NCBI GenBank assembly: GCA_946811695.1
Contig: OX328125.1
Coordinates: forward strand, 52,728,490-52,792,489
DNA from: Gonocerus acuteangulatus
Taxonomy: Eukaryota > Arthropoda > Insecta > Hemiptera > Coreidae
DNA length: 64,000 nucleotides
Direction of reading: 5' to 3'
Numbering within the stretch: position 1 is the first letter of the stretch; each line of letters begins with the position of its first letter. This document shows positions 23,515 to 36,112 of the stretch, piece after piece. The notes under the pieces were generated by a model. It was not told where the DNA came from and did not search any database. It saw only the letters and a list, made by a program, of their open reading frames with translations. Made by a program: the position numbers and the translations under genes.

Positions 23515-23932
23515 ATACGAAGATTATATATAATCGTATATTTTTAATGTTATGAATTACTTTGTAAGAAAATTACAACGGAAATTATCTAAATATGTTA
23601 CTTTTTTATTTATTTAACCCTAGCGCCACGAAAAGTCAACGAGATGGAAAAGTTATTATTTATTTTATGCGTGAAATTTGTAAAATGCTTCAATGGCTTG
23701 TGGTTTATCAGGATCAAAGTGAACAGCGGATATTTATTTTATGTTGGTACTACTGACCCGCCTTCAATGTTCATGGAAAAAAAAATTTTCTGGTGAAACG
23801 ATTATCATTATGGGAAAATGTAGCTTTTTTTTGTATTTGTTTCATGACTATATTCATTATTTTTTTTTAATGGCGTATTTTAATGTCGCAGAGCAGAAAG
23901 TCGTTTTCCTCCTTTCATATAATATAGAAATA

Positions 23933-24295
23933 CATATACTTACAGACTTCATTAGATGACACGACTTAAACATCCCTTACAACATGTGTGAACTCGCTGA
24001 AGGTAGCCAGTACATAGACAGTATCTTAACATATCTACCAAATACAGGATTATACGATCTCATATGAAGACCTAGAAGATTCGTTAATGAATCTACATTT
24101 TTATCCCATGAATAAGTGCATTTTCATTATGACTTAAAGTTAAAGCTCTAATAATTTTTTAAGCCTTTAATATATTTAATTTAAATCCATACATCCTGGA
24201 TAAATACAACAACTTACAATCAATTCCTGGTCTCTTAGGAGACTTAACTCAGTGTGTTTATCGTACAAAATACGAAACACAATAAATAAATAAAT
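23933..24295 (+). mobile_element. Severely 5'-truncated copy of the 12-kb LINE
   Basis: Matches the last ~60 codons and the 3' UTR of the relic at 12152-14100 (for example GAAGGTAGCCAGTACATA, GATTCGTTAATGAA, TACATCCTGGAT) and ends AATAAATAAATAAAT. Perfect 14-bp target duplications ATAATATAGAAATA flank it (23919-23932, 24296-24309), so the insertion site and ends are exact. Confidence 0.9.
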
Positions 24296-24309
24296 ATAAT
24301 ATAGAAATA

Positions 24310-25325
24310 GGGTTTAGTCATGGATTAATAACTTTTCCTCTTCAGTACGTATGGAAAGATGTTGAATTACATTGTTAGTTTTAGACCAAATTATATTATC
24401 ACATTACGTTCTTGAAATTTACTTTCAATTTACCGTATGATGGAAACCCGTTCAATGTTCAAAATATTTCAATTCCATAGTGCAATTAGAAAGTTATGAG
24501 AAAAAGCAACTGATAAATAAAACTAATATCATGTTCAATTTGTGATGTAACCAGAATTAAATTAAAATTGTTCTTTCTGAAATTGATATTTTGTCATTAC
24601 AGTAAGTCTTACATCACTGAAAAAAAGAAAACTAATTACTTCGAAAACTATAAACGTTCCTACAACTGGCCTGCCTGCAGAACAGGCGATACTCCCACTT
24701 TTCATCATATGATAAAGTTCCGAAAAACCTAATAAATAAGTAACTAAATTTATGCAGGCTCTTAAAAAATGTTAGTAAAATGGAACGTTGAAAATCTGTT
24801 GTAAATATGAATGGATTATATTCAAATGCATGGAATTTGATCCAAATATGTTAACTGAAATCGATCCTTCGTTTTAAGGAAGACTAATTAATATTCTAGA
24901 AGAAATATTAAATACCAACGTTACGGAGCTCCTACAATAGCTACAGAATCTCTGCTTCAACACGAGCAGGTGTCAGAGAGAACCCAGAGAAGAGTGTTAA
25001 TCATCTCCTGTGCATAACAATAGAGAATTGGTGACACCGGTCCTGTGAGTAGTTATGTGTAGACAGCCATCTCTGGCTCATTGCCATCTCTTAATTAGCA
25101 AGCCAGGTCTCTTTGATTATCACTTAGGCGTGTCTTCTACAACTGGGAGATGAAAATATATTTTATATTATATTTATTATTGTGTTTGTACCAAACACTA
25201 ATACAGACGATCAGATATGTTATAGAATAATAAATATGGATCCCACATTTATATCCAGCTCATTATAAACTAAATTAAAGTGTCTCTATTTAAGGTTGCG
25301 CATTTTTAACATTTTATATATTATG
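24310..25325. other. Unassigned stretch
   Basis: No gene or mobile element recognised. Confidence 0.35.
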
Positions 25326-25328
25326 TAA

Positions 25329-25460
25329 AACAGCGTTTCCCAACTTTTTTTGCACTCTGCGATGGAATGTAGCTATTGAGATTCCACTCATAAAAGACTT
25401 TTTGAAACATTTTTCCAAATCTTCATCAATTCTACTAGGTACCGAAAATGACCCCCATTA
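25329..25460. repeat. Dispersed repeat with hAT-like end
   Basis: ACAGCGTTTCCCAACTTTTT at 25329 looks like a hAT-type terminal sequence. The following ~110 bp (TAGCTATTGAGATTCCACTC ... ACCGAAAATGACCCCC) recurs at about 52347-52440, in both cases running into a TA/TG microsatellite. Confidence 0.5.
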
Positions 25461-25465
25461 AAATG

Positions 25466-25520
<55 letters not shown>
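25461..25520. repeat. (TA)n microsatellite
   Basis: About 60 bp of nearly pure TA repeat, one GT interruption. Confidence 0.95.
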
Positions 25521-25522
<2 letters not shown>

Positions 25523-25860
25523 ATATCCATATCCTAACTAAGGTTGAAGAATAGCGGCTTTATGTTACTCCCTTTTATAGTCCCTTCCTATACAACTCTG
25601 TCTCCCCCAAGATTTAGTATTTTAGACTAAGTAGTCCTTAAGTCCCCCGATTGTAAATACATTCCTTCTAGTACGTAAGCGTAGAATAAGGTGCAGCTTT
25701 AGGTGCCAATCCGTTGGGCCTGGACCTCTCTCCGTACAAAATGCATTTTTTGGGAGAGGACAAATAATAATTCCCTCTCACATATTTGTACATTTTCAAC
25801 TTGGCCAGTTTTCGTTAAATGATGGCCGCTATGTCGATCGGATTTATAGTAAAATGGATT

Positions 25861-25932
<72 letters not shown>
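25861..25932. repeat. (TA)n microsatellite
   Basis: About 70 bp of pure TA repeat. Confidence 0.95.
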
Positions 25933-25934
<2 letters not shown>

Positions 25935-25939
25935 TATGT

Positions 25940-26930
25940 GTATACAAGTTAATATTTTTATTTAAGAGTTATACTTCTGGGCCAAAATACAGAACTGTAT
26001 ATAACTGCTACATATGTTAAGAGTGTAAATTGTGTGGCTCTGAAATGTTGGCTTAAAGGACTAAGCTAGTAAAATAAACTCAGCTCGAGAGAGAAGACGG
26101 AGTAATCCTTCCTAAGGGTGGGAGAGGCTAAAATTGTCGCTGTGCTTTAGGGTGATTGTCAGTGTGTTTAGGTTTTTTTGTTTTATTTTTTTTTCTGGTT
26201 GTAACTACAGGTCTACGACCTCTGACCGCTGTTTGTTGTTGCCTCTTAACTCTTGTTTATACATTTCACATTTGGTCTCATACCTCCCTTGTCCTTTGGG
26301 AGAATTCTTGGAGTCGAGCTATCTTTTATTACAGTCTAGAGTTGTAAGGCGTTGGTATTCTTAAAAATATCCTTACACCATTCCTTTTCATGTGTAATCA
26401 CATTTTTTTATTTAATTTAAACGCTCTCCCTGTACTCAACAAGATTCATTGGCAGCATTACTGAGCATTTGTTGATATTTGTAATTTTATACCCTTGCAA
26501 AAGTCAATTATGTGATTCGAAAATTGTCCTGCAGTTATTTCTTAATGTTCTTCTTTTTTAAGGAACAGGTTAAAAAAATTTAGATTGATATTTCAAACTG
26601 ATAATGTCTGTTCACACACATCAGTTCAGTGACTGTTCCGATTTAGAACCGTCAGCAACAAGATCATCAGTGAAAACAATGAAATATAAGTGACAAGAAA
26701 TTGAGGTGGGACCATCAGCCACACATGAGGTGGGAATCACTCATGTGCCTAAAAATTTATGTTGTTTAAAAAGTTAGATAAGGTTGGTTCCAAAATAATT
26801 ATCCATCAACTCCCATTATTCCAGAGAACATGATTTGATTGAATTCGTACTTAATCTAGCCTATTCTTGCAAATTACGTGCACTTCAATACTTTTAATAT
26901 AGAAGCACAAGGCACATATAATTAGTAAAA
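25940..26930. other. Unassigned stretch
   Basis: No gene or repeat family recognised; short frames at 26134-26364 show no domain. Confidence 0.35.
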
Positions 26931-26944
26931 ATAATATTAACACT

Positions 26945-27147
26945 GTTGCCAACGGCCATAGCCACGTTGAATGCACCGGTTCCCGTAGATCACCGAAGTT
27001 AAGCAACGTCGGGCATGGTCAGTACCTGAATGGGTGACCAACCACGTGCTGTTGGCATTAGAAAAGGGTGGTAAACCTGTAGATAGCCCGGCGCTAATAG
27101 CCAAACAGTTGATGCGCCGTTAAAAACGAAAAAAAAAAAAAAAAAAA
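26945..27147 (+). mobile_element. 5S rRNA-derived SINE
   Basis: The first ~112 bp (from GCCAACGGCCATAGCCACG to GTGCTGTTGGC) is clearly 5S rRNA-like, with the internal promoter region AAGTTAAGCAACGTCGGGC and GGTCAGTACCTGAATGGGTG. It is followed by AGAAAAGGGTGGTAAACCTG, the GGCGCTAATAGCC...GATGCGCCG hairpin and poly(A). Perfect 12-bp target duplications AATATTAACACT flank it (26933-26944, 27148-27159). This is a SINE3-type element and not a 5S gene. Confidence 0.92.
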
Positions 27148-27159
27148 AATATTAACACT

Positions 27160-28470
27160 AAATCGATGCTCATGCTTGGAGATTACCTTGTAGCCCTATT
27201 CTATCGCACAAACAACTGTTTAGAAGCTTATTAATAAACTTATTATGACTTATTTGTTGCAAAAAATGTGGACTCTGACCTCTTTGCTTGTCAACAGCGT
27301 ACTGTTTTTGAACCCCAAGGCACTTGGGTTTACATAGCTAATAGTATTCATCTCTAAATGTGACAATTATTTTTTGACTTTTGCTCGAGAGCAGGAGATC
27401 CTAAATCGGTCATTTGTCCCACTGTGCGACGGTTCTGTTTTGGGTTAGAACTAAACCGCAGTCTTGGGCAATGGCGCTATTTTCTGTTAACTGTTCAAAC
27501 TGCTAATACTAATAATAATTAGCAGGTAGAAATAACAGATACAACTGCTACCTGCTAATTCTTATTGGACAGTTTTATCGAATTTTAGGAAGTAACACGG
27601 GTCGTTATTGACAGAAAATGCTGGTGACTAGATTTCGATTTCCTAAATGTACTCGTATGTATATACGAGCACCATTTTCCTTGGAAGTCTAGTCCAAATA
27701 TTTATTATTCAGGATTGTGATAAATAATAATAAAGACCGAGATCACTTTCCTGGCCGTGATTAAGCCAAGTTTTAGTTTGGTTTAAGTTTTAAAATTCAA
27801 AGAATAATTAATATTTTATGAAAATAGTCTTTGAATAAAGTTGCCGAGGAAATAGTCTCATTCGATATTTTGTTGGTTTACACCTTTTTCCACTCAAGGA
27901 TATTAATTTTAGGATCCAGTTGAAAAAAACACAGAGGTGTAGAAATAAAATTAAGTTTAAATACGGTTTATATGAATTTTATTTACGATTGACGTGATAC
28001 ATAAAATCTAAAATGTAAGAGGTAAAAGGAAAAGAATTTAGGAACTAGTCTGTAAACAGACTACAACCAATATGACATTTTTTTAAATCGTACTATATTC
28101 GCTTGGGGTTAAAAATAAGAATTTTAACTTTTGATAGTTTTAATGTTCTTCGTATTTTTTCCCTTTCTTCCTATTTTCCATCATATTTTTCCCCGTTCTT
28201 CATATTTTTAATCTGTGATGTTTCGAAAGTACCCTATTTTTTTAAAATTATTAAACGTACAAACGTACTGACTGATTTATTCTCATCTATGTAATTTTAT
28301 TATTCGTCGTTCTGTATTAATTTTAAATGTCCATTATATTTTGTGAATTATTATATTGATGTTCGAGTATTTGTGTTTTATTAATTTTATCATCCCTATT
28401 ATATCATGTTTACGTTCTTTAGCATAGCCATTAACTGCTAATGAAAAAACAAGTCTGCTAATAGGAGCCC
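27160..28470. other. Unassigned stretch with one transposon end
   Basis: Apart from the TIR at 27398-27426 and a small inverted repeat ATTAGCAGGTAG/CTACCTGCTAAT at about 27519-27561, nothing was recognised. Confidence 0.35.
27398..27426. mobile_element. Solo end of the CACAGTGGGAC transposon
   Basis: CCTAAATCGGTCATTTGTCC CACTGTG is the inverse of CACAGTGGGACAAATGACC, matching the TIR of the element at 5269-6861 with one or two substitutions. No opposite end found nearby. Confidence 0.55.
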
Positions 28471-28477
28471 ATCCTGG

Positions 28478-28571
28478 GTCTCCCCGTGGTCTAGCGGCTA
28501 ACGCCTTGGATTCACATGTGGGAGATGGGGGTTCGAATGCCACTTGCTGCAGAGATCCCTCTGAAAAAAAA
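28478..28571 (+). mobile_element. tRNA-headed SINE (type A), head only
   Basis: GGTCTCCCCGTGGTCTAG, B-box-like GGTTCGAATGCC, then TGCTGCAGAGATCCCTCTG and a short poly(A). The central core and the GGCGC tail module are missing. Confidence 0.7.
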
Positions 28572-28574
28572 AAT

Positions 28575-29160
28575 TACATGACTGATATTATGAATATAAT
28601 AATGTCAAAATATTAACACCACAAAATAATTACAACAGAATAAAAAAAAGAACAAAACGATTTCAAGTTTTTGGGATTCCTTAAAGGTTTACATGGATGA
28701 GTGAAATGGTAGTTGCAAACTTCCCAAAATCTCTTTAAGCTTTTATACCTTTGATACTTGTTTTATGTAAATTTTGAAATGTTGAGTATTAAAAGACTTT
28801 GCGAAGTTATTATTCGAACGGTTCTTGAGTTTATAACTTTAGTATGCAAATTAAATCCAAAGCTATATAAGTTTTCGGTCGTATTGAAGAAATAGGACCT
28901 GTATTCCATAGAGATATTAGTTGAAACGTACGCTATCCTAAACTTTCTTGTAGTCTCGACTTTATTTCATTGCCGAATATCCAAATGAAGTTTGTTGTTC
29001 TTCATGGCGATGAATTAACTAAAAGATCAGTTTCAATGATCATTTATACGTTCGATTAGTCTTATGGCGTGTTTATGTGTAAGTCCTTCAACATAGAGGG
29101 CTTATGGCTTAAATACACTTTCGCGATCGGAAAAATGCTGATGTTTCATAATTCAGGGAA
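28575..29160. other. Unassigned stretch
   Basis: No gene or repeat family recognised. Confidence 0.35.
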
Positions 29161-29164
29161 AACG

Positions 29165-29234
<70 letters not shown>

Positions 29235-29283
29235 GTATATGTATATATATTTATAGGTATATATATTTATTTATTTATACGGA
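29165..29283. repeat. (TA)n-rich microsatellite
   Basis: Pure TA to about 29218, then degenerate TATG/TTTA variants. Confidence 0.9.
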
Positions 29284-30121
29284 GTGTGTGGGTGTGTTTT
29301 ATTATTTATTTATTTAAATTTTAATGTAAAATAATAAATTGCTCGAGAAGTACTTCAAAAGCGATTCGTGTAGTACTCTATGGCCTTTCTGGGGCCCACG
29401 TGCCTCCTTGCACCCTTAAATGTGTATGCGAATCTTCTATGCACTTTTCTTATAGAATTTAAATTATTATTATATGAAATATGCATGGAGCAAGGCCCTA
29501 GAAACAAATAAATGAAATAACCTAATGACCTAGGTAGTCGAAGCACCCCAAAAAAAATAAATAAATAAATAAATAAAACTATGAAATAGGAACAGTGTAA
29601 AATAGATCGAGTGTTTACAATTCCTTGTTGGTTTTACGATTGTGTATATTACCAAACCAACTAGTTCCCATAAAGGAAGCAGTGTTTTATCAAGATTTCT
29701 TCGGCCTGTAGTTGGTGAATGGCTTCATCATCTGTGTTTTGACACCTGAATGTTTTGGTAAACACTATTCTGAATGCGGTGGGTGGGTGATGTCGTTTCA
29801 AGGCGGAAGTGGATGTTCTATTTCAACATAGAATGATGCTCTAGGAATGCGTAGGAGTATAGAATCCTAGATAGTCATCTCTAGTATCAGATATAACCTT
29901 CCTAATAAATCATATTAATAGAAAAGACGATCAGAATTTGCTTTTTCTCTCCCTCTTATGACAGAAATTAGATAATAAAAAAATAGCTGATAAGATAATA
30001 AATTCATTTTCTTAATGTGTGACTGGTTTCTATCGGACATCAAAAATACAGTTACATATAAATTATTCCTACATAAAGTGTACTGGAAACAATGAATTGA
30101 TAAAAATACCATTTTGTTACC

Positions 30122-30123
<2 letters not shown>

Positions 30124-30167
<44 letters not shown>
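30124..30167. repeat. Poly(A) tract, ~43 bp
   Basis: Uninterrupted A run followed by a GC-richer ACAGGGGTTTCCGGTCACCC segment; no SINE or LINE body recognised upstream. Confidence 0.9.
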
Positions 30168-30276
30168 AGGGGTTTCCGGTCACCCCTATAAGCGACTCAA
30201 AAGAGTGAGCTTGACGAGAGGATTTCCTAATAAGGTAAGACTAGAATTTAAAAGAAGTTTTTTAATCGTACATATC

Positions 30277-30279
<3 letters not shown>

Positions 30280-30331
<52 letters not shown>
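30280..30331. repeat. (TA)n microsatellite
   Basis: About 50 bp of TA repeat. Confidence 0.95.
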
Positions 30332-30334
<3 letters not shown>

Positions 30335-30422
30335 TTAGGGAAGAGATAATGATGGATTTTATAAAATAAAAAAAATATGTATTTAGAGATTTACAAAAAG
30401 TATAATTTGGTATAGGAAAGCT

Positions 30423-30455
30423 CTAGAAGAGGTGCGACACAAGCACGAAACATGT
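30423..30455 (+). ncRNA. Degenerate hammerhead-like motif
   Basis: CTAGAAGA (one insertion relative to CTGAAGA), G, stem II GTGC-gacacaa-GCAC, GAAAC, AT, GTC. The stem and GAAAC...GTC are good; the first core box is damaged, and flanking stem I pairing is not clear. Confidence 0.35.
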
Positions 30456-30459
30456 CTTA

Positions 30460-33035
30460 TCTAGGCCTTGCATGCTGCGAGATTTTTTGATCCCCCAACT
30501 CAAAAGGACATGAATTTGGCGTATAGTCCATATTAAAATCCTGTTAAACAGTATTAAATAGTACCGAATCAATTACTACTTAGCAATTATGTTTCAGCAT
30601 TGCTTATTAACATTCGTCCGTTGATTTATCTAGATTGTATATAATTGTAAAGAATTATGGAATAATTTTTAATGAAAAAAGTCAGTTAACTGATCCGACT
30701 CTTAACTGTCTGACAACACGATAAAGAGAGATATTGTCTTTGATAACAACCTAGTTTGAGCTTTGAGAAGTTGAAGAAAGAAAGAAAAAATATAGAAAGG
30801 AGTTTCTAAACGATTTTCTAAAAATACAGCTCTCTTTTTATCTTTTTCTCGTTTAGTTTGTATAAAGTGTTATTACCACCCGATTCGGTTTTTGTCGGTT
30901 TACTTTCTCTATTTCTTATCTTTTCCAAACTTATACAATTCTACCCACCATCGATTCCTGTTGTTTTCTTTTTAATAGAAATATCTAGATATAAAGCAAC
31001 TGGGGTAGTGCTTTCCTTTAAAAATTCTTTCCCCGAAAGAGCTTTTAAAAAGGTGGTGTTGCGCTCGGGTAAGAACAAAAAAAATATTAGGACAAGTAGT
31101 TAAATGTCGTTTCAAACTTTCAGTGAAGTATAATTTTTAACGCTTCACCAAATATCATAATGATATAAAACGAGTAAAAGGCTGTTTGACTAATGTATTA
31201 TTTGATTAAATAGACGATAAGAGTTAGCCAAAATGAAAATATAAAATTAAATAAAACTTTGGAAAACTGCTGACAATTCCGTTTTTAACGATGTCAGTTG
31301 TAATTCATAGGTAGGAAACTACAACCGATTTTTGGTAGGTATCCTGTGCTGTTCTTCGGTTATTGCCCCTGAAATAACAACGCCGCTCATTCGAATATAC
31401 CATTCCTAACAAGAAATAGTATAAAGATCTGCAGATATATTTAGTTCTTTTGTAGTCAATGAAAGACCATGAGTTCAATTAAGAATGACCTTTTCGAATA
31501 TTCCATAACAATACGAGCATTTTAATACGTTGAGGGTATTTAAGCGTATATACACACACACGCACACATTTATACCCAATTTTGAACGAACGGTTTTTTT
31601 TTTTGCAGTAGGGAATAAAATGTCTACCTTTTTCGTCGGAAATTCCACATTTCGTAATCTGGATGACATCATAACGGAAGAAATAAGCAAGCTACAAAGA
31701 TCAAACCTGAAAACACACCTAGATGGCGCAGTCCCTGCAAGTTCTTGATTTTAATTGCAGTCAAAGCCTTCCTGAGAAATCTGCTAAGTTTGCGCAGCTT
31801 TTTCGGGAGAGAATTTTATGTTTTAATCCTAGCTTTTGTATTAACTGCCTGGAGTTGTATTTATTTGTTAAGTATACTAGCGAAAATGTCATTACTTTTA
31901 AATCAGATTTCCTCTGATGCAAGGTGGGAAAAATTAATTACTTCTTTTTTGGGCTATGAAATAAATAAGTTGTTGTTGTTTCAATTTTGTTGCTACAAAC
32001 ATTTACTAAAACTAAACATTAACAATACAGATACAGTACAGTATTTCAATTTTTTTATGGGCAATTGAATGGGTAATAATAATAAAACATTATGTAACTA
32101 GATAAACATAAACGATATAAATGTATACATACTTAATATCAACATAATGAAGAAAATATTGTTAATAATTTGCATTTGTGCTTATAAGAGCATTAATTAT
32201 CTTCCTACTTTATACAAGGTACACCACATTTTACATGTTTCTCCTTTATGTGGAATCTATTTCATTTCAGCCTCTGTGTATGTTTTTAGACATCTAAATT
32301 TGAATTTACCGAAACGGTGGCATTTTTATTTATGTGTAAATTGATAAAAATGGATGTCGTTCCGGATTATACAAATCCGGAATAACGGGACCGCCCAAAT
32401 ATCGACAGAGGAAAGCGGATTACGTTGCCTAATCGGAAATTATGACATCAGTCGTTTAAAAGAATTCTCAATCCTGAAAGAATCTTTATTTTATTTTTAT
32501 TGGATGGTAAAATATTTTCACATTAAATAAAGTAATGACCTTTCAAAACGATATGATATATTATAATCACAGATTATATCTTAAATAAATTATAATTTGG
32601 CTAAAACATGACATCAACACAGCTAAAAAATACGAATAAAACTCAATTTATTATTTACTATTTTATGGGGCCTAAGTACAAAACTCCTACAAATAATTTT
32701 TAAAAAATTTAATAAAATTTTGGGTTAGAATTTACTTATATTAAAAGTACTATTTACATGGTTGGTTGCTAACATGTTAAATCCACGTGGCTCGATAAAG
32801 TTGGCTGACTTATGACGTTCCGAATTTCCTAGCCGACATTTGTGGCTTTTCCGAAATTCTTTGATTGCTAACTGCATTTCGTTCAGTAATATACACGCTT
32901 TTTATTTACACATAAAAAAGTACATTAGAGTAAACACCTCAGAATTTCTATATGTAATAATTTAATTCCATCGTATAAATAGAAATAAATATTTCGTCCT
33001 AAATTCCTAAATTGGTTCCATCAAGTACGCAGTGC
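30460..33035. other. Unassigned AT-rich stretch
   Basis: No gene. GATGGCGCAGTCCCTGCAAG at about 31722-31742 resembles the 3' end of the 2-kb dispersed repeat. Open frames of 60-107 codons between 31.5 and 32.3 kb show no recognisable domain. Confidence 0.35.

Positions 33036-33037
<2 letters not shown>

Positions 33038-33103
<66 letters not shown>
33038..33103. repeat. (TA)n microsatellite
   Basis: About 65 bp of TA repeat, bordered by an inverted pair GTTACAAAGT/ACTTTGTAAC immediately after it. Confidence 0.95.
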
Positions 33104-33106
<3 letters not shown>

Positions 33107-33592
33107 ACAAAGTCAACTACTTTGTAACATTCTCCAGTTTCTCTCCAGCGCATCTAACTCTTGATTTTCCAATGGCGGCAGGTATTTTTTTATGACGAAT
33201 TCTGATAGAAAATTTAATTTTAAGACTAATTTATTCCGAGACATCTTTTGATCCGACGCACCGTTTGCGCGTAAAACGCAAAAACTGAAAAATATCGCCC
33301 TTTTGTAGACAAATTCCTATTATCACTGAAACCAAGCCTTTTACGTAAAAACACCTCGATACAAACGTTGTAGCCTATTAATTTTCCTTTCAGGTGATAC
33401 CAAGATCAAAGTTGTAGGTTTAATATTTAACGGGGTATTATGAATGAAAACAAAGGCAAAAGGTATATATACCTTTCATTTGAAATTATATTCGTTTCAC
33501 CCGGCGAGGCTAAAATCAGCTTAATAAAATAAATAAATAATATCTTTTATTCAATATTATGTTTTTTTGGTGAGCTGAATCCGAAAAAGTCC

Positions 33593-34766
33593 GACTCGCA
33601 GGAACTGCGTCATCTTAGCGCGGTTAAAAACATCTCGAAGAAATGGAATACATTAGCATCACAAATCACAGGAAACTGACAGTAGCCAACATAAACAGAA
33701 GCGGATAATTCTTCTGTATAAGTCAATACAATTATGTACTGAAAACGACTACTGCTCAGCAGGCTCTATTCCAAACAACCGAAAATTCGTTGTCATTTTA
33801 AGTTTCTTGTTTTACTAGCAAATTCGTTTCACTATTATAATCAACTGTATGTGCTTCATGACAAATAAAAGTCAATTCTCTCGTGAATTAAATCTTTCTA
33901 TAAAATAAGAAATAATGATAACTTCAGTTGTAGCAGGAGGAAGGTTATATAGATAGGAAAATGCAAAACAAACCTATGTATACACCATCATGTTTAGCCA
34001 CAGCCATCTTGATATCCACAGCCATTCCAAACGTATTACAAATACCTTTTATAGTTTCTTGGCTTATTTCACTACAATACTCATTTCACTGATAAATGCA
34101 ATTTAAAACAAAAGACAACCAATTAAAAAGTGAGACAAACAAAGACAAAAATCCTTTCAAAACAAACACTTTTTAAGTTTTAAGCGTTTATATCTCTGAT
34201 TGACATTGCTCCATCGAATATTGCTTCAGAATCTTTTTTGTACAGAATTTAGTAAGCATTCTAATTGCCCCCTTCCACTTGCTACGATTTCCTAACGTTA
34301 TCGAATATTTACGAAAAATATATGAAGATCCAAAAACTTTTCATGTCTATTAAAAAAATATTTTTTTTTTCGCATACTTGCTTAACTCCAAATATAACCA
34401 AAATTTAAACATCTTAGTTGGGATTAATTTCCAAGATGTAGAAAATATTTCAATTGAATCCCGCGATTCTAAGTTCCCACTTTGATTCCACTTTTCTCGA
34501 AAACGGTTTCAGATATAGTATTAAAAATGGTTTCATTCGTTTTCCTATGTTAAGAAACCTATAAAAGAAGTACCTGCAAGCATATGAACTCAAAAACGTA
34601 AGCGTTACGATTTTCTTTGCGCGAATTTCGCCCCAAACACTATCTTCTTGTGGGCGGATTCCGCTGGTTAACGAACTTGACCTTTCAAATTAGAAGACAG
34701 ATTTTTGTGCCAAATTTCATCAAAATCGGGCCATTTTTGAGCCGTCAGGAGCGTGAACAGACAAGC

Positions 34767-34833
<67 letters not shown>

Positions 34834-34969
34834 AATTTTAGCCACCTATATTTTCGTGATATATAGGGTCTGAAACGTGAAAGTTTCTAGTCGGCACTTC
34901 CGGATTGCGTCATGAGGTCAACCTCATAAGCGGGTTCTCCCTATGGAGATAGGGAGTAACCGCGCTAAT
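33593..34969 (-). mobile_element. 2-kb dispersed repeat, reverse copy
   Basis: Inverse of 10083-12036: AAAAAGTCCGACTCGCAGG at 33594 and CCGCGCTAA at 34961-34969, with the hairpin GGGTTCTCCC/GGGAGTAACC near 34932-34962. Long blocks match throughout, including AATCCCGCGATTCTAAG. It lacks the foldback and pogo insertions of the other copy, so it gives the uninterrupted arrangement. Contains (TA)n at 34768-34831. No ORF recognised. Confidence 0.75.
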
Positions 34970-34974
34970 AAAAC

Positions 34975-35839
34975 TATTAGTGGGACAAAGTAAATTTGAC
35001 TTTCCTCATTTAGCGTTTAGCTCAAATGAAGAGAGATATAAGCCTGCTAACATGTGTAACACTCGAAATACAATTCTGCATGTAATTGTAATCGTCTTAC
35101 TTCATTTCAATAAACCTGTTTGTAAAGTGGTCTATTATTACTTGAAGAATTCCCGTAACCTTTTACGATCTTACAACCACAAGGTCAGCAATAAGAGGAG
35201 GGCTGCATTCATTTCTAGTCATTGCATCATTTCATTCAGCTTAGACATTGGCAATAATTATACAAATTATTATCGTCGGGTCAACACAATTATAGAAAAC
35301 TTCTGGCCATAAAGTGCTTATTTATTTTAATTTATAGACTGTTCAAGATAGAGAATTGATATTGGAAATGTGTAATACTAATAAGAGTATACATTTTTGA
35401 ATATTTTACAACTTATAAAGATCTTAACAATTTAGAAAAAAATCTGTATTTAACAATAAAGACATTTTGAGATGGTTTATTGGTTGATTATAAAAGCGCA
35501 CATTGGTTGGTTTTCCCGCCCAAACTTATATTACGGTATTTACAAGTGTTTCTAATTTTATTTGTTTGCTTTTTTTTCTAATATAAAAAAACAAAATATT
35601 GTAATATATGTTAAAATGAAATTTTATTTGTACAAAATAGATAAAAAATACCGCATTTTTAGTTGATTAAAAATAATTTATTAAATTTATTACTTACTTG
35701 TTTTTAATTTTATAGTTGACCTTTAATGATTCATCTTTTTATTTTTTTCCTCTTATATAGTATAAATTTTGATAATTTCATAAGCCCCACATGATAGTGT
35801 GTAAATCTTTTTCATACAATTTTCATGTTTAGGCAGGCC

Positions 35840-35848
<9 letters not shown>
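34975..35848. other. Unassigned stretch
   Basis: A 110-codon frame (34980-35312) starts with GTG and has no known domain. Confidence 0.3.

Positions 35849-35894
<46 letters not shown>
35849..35894. repeat. Poly(A) tract, ~45 bp
   Basis: Uninterrupted A run; no retroelement body recognised before it. Confidence 0.9.
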
Positions 35895-35896
<2 letters not shown>

Positions 35897-35932
35897 AAAT
35901 ATAACACTTTCATAAATTATTAAAATCGCTAT

Positions 35933-35963
35933 ACATGTTTCGCATCCTTTTTGACCTCTTCAG
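35933..35963 (-). ncRNA. Decayed hammerhead-like motif
   Basis: Minus strand: CTGAAGA, GGTC-aaaaa-GGATGC, GAAAC, ATGT. Core boxes are present but stem II no longer pairs well. A similar decayed string (AAAGAGGCAAC AAAAAGG, GAAACGTGT) is at about 50251-50281. Confidence 0.35.
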
Positions 35964-36112
35964 GAGCCTAAAAATAAGTACAGCCTAGGCTATACCGAAC
36001 CGCTATAATTGCCAAATCATAATTCCAGCTATATGGAGGCAGGCGTGGCCTAAGAAGAAGATTCGTAAATTATATTTGCACTGTTTTGCATTGTTTTATT
36101 ACTTACATCATG

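Noticed and set aside
26947..27058. Functional 5S rRNA gene
   Set aside because: The 5S-like part is fused to a SINE body with poly(A) and exact target duplications, and the same fusion occurs at four places. It is a SINE head, not a 5S gene.
29697..29737. Further hammerhead-like motif on the minus strand
   Set aside because: GATGATGAAGCC...GGCCGAAGAAATC resembles the layout, but GAAA is GAAG and CTGATGA is incomplete; too decayed to call.
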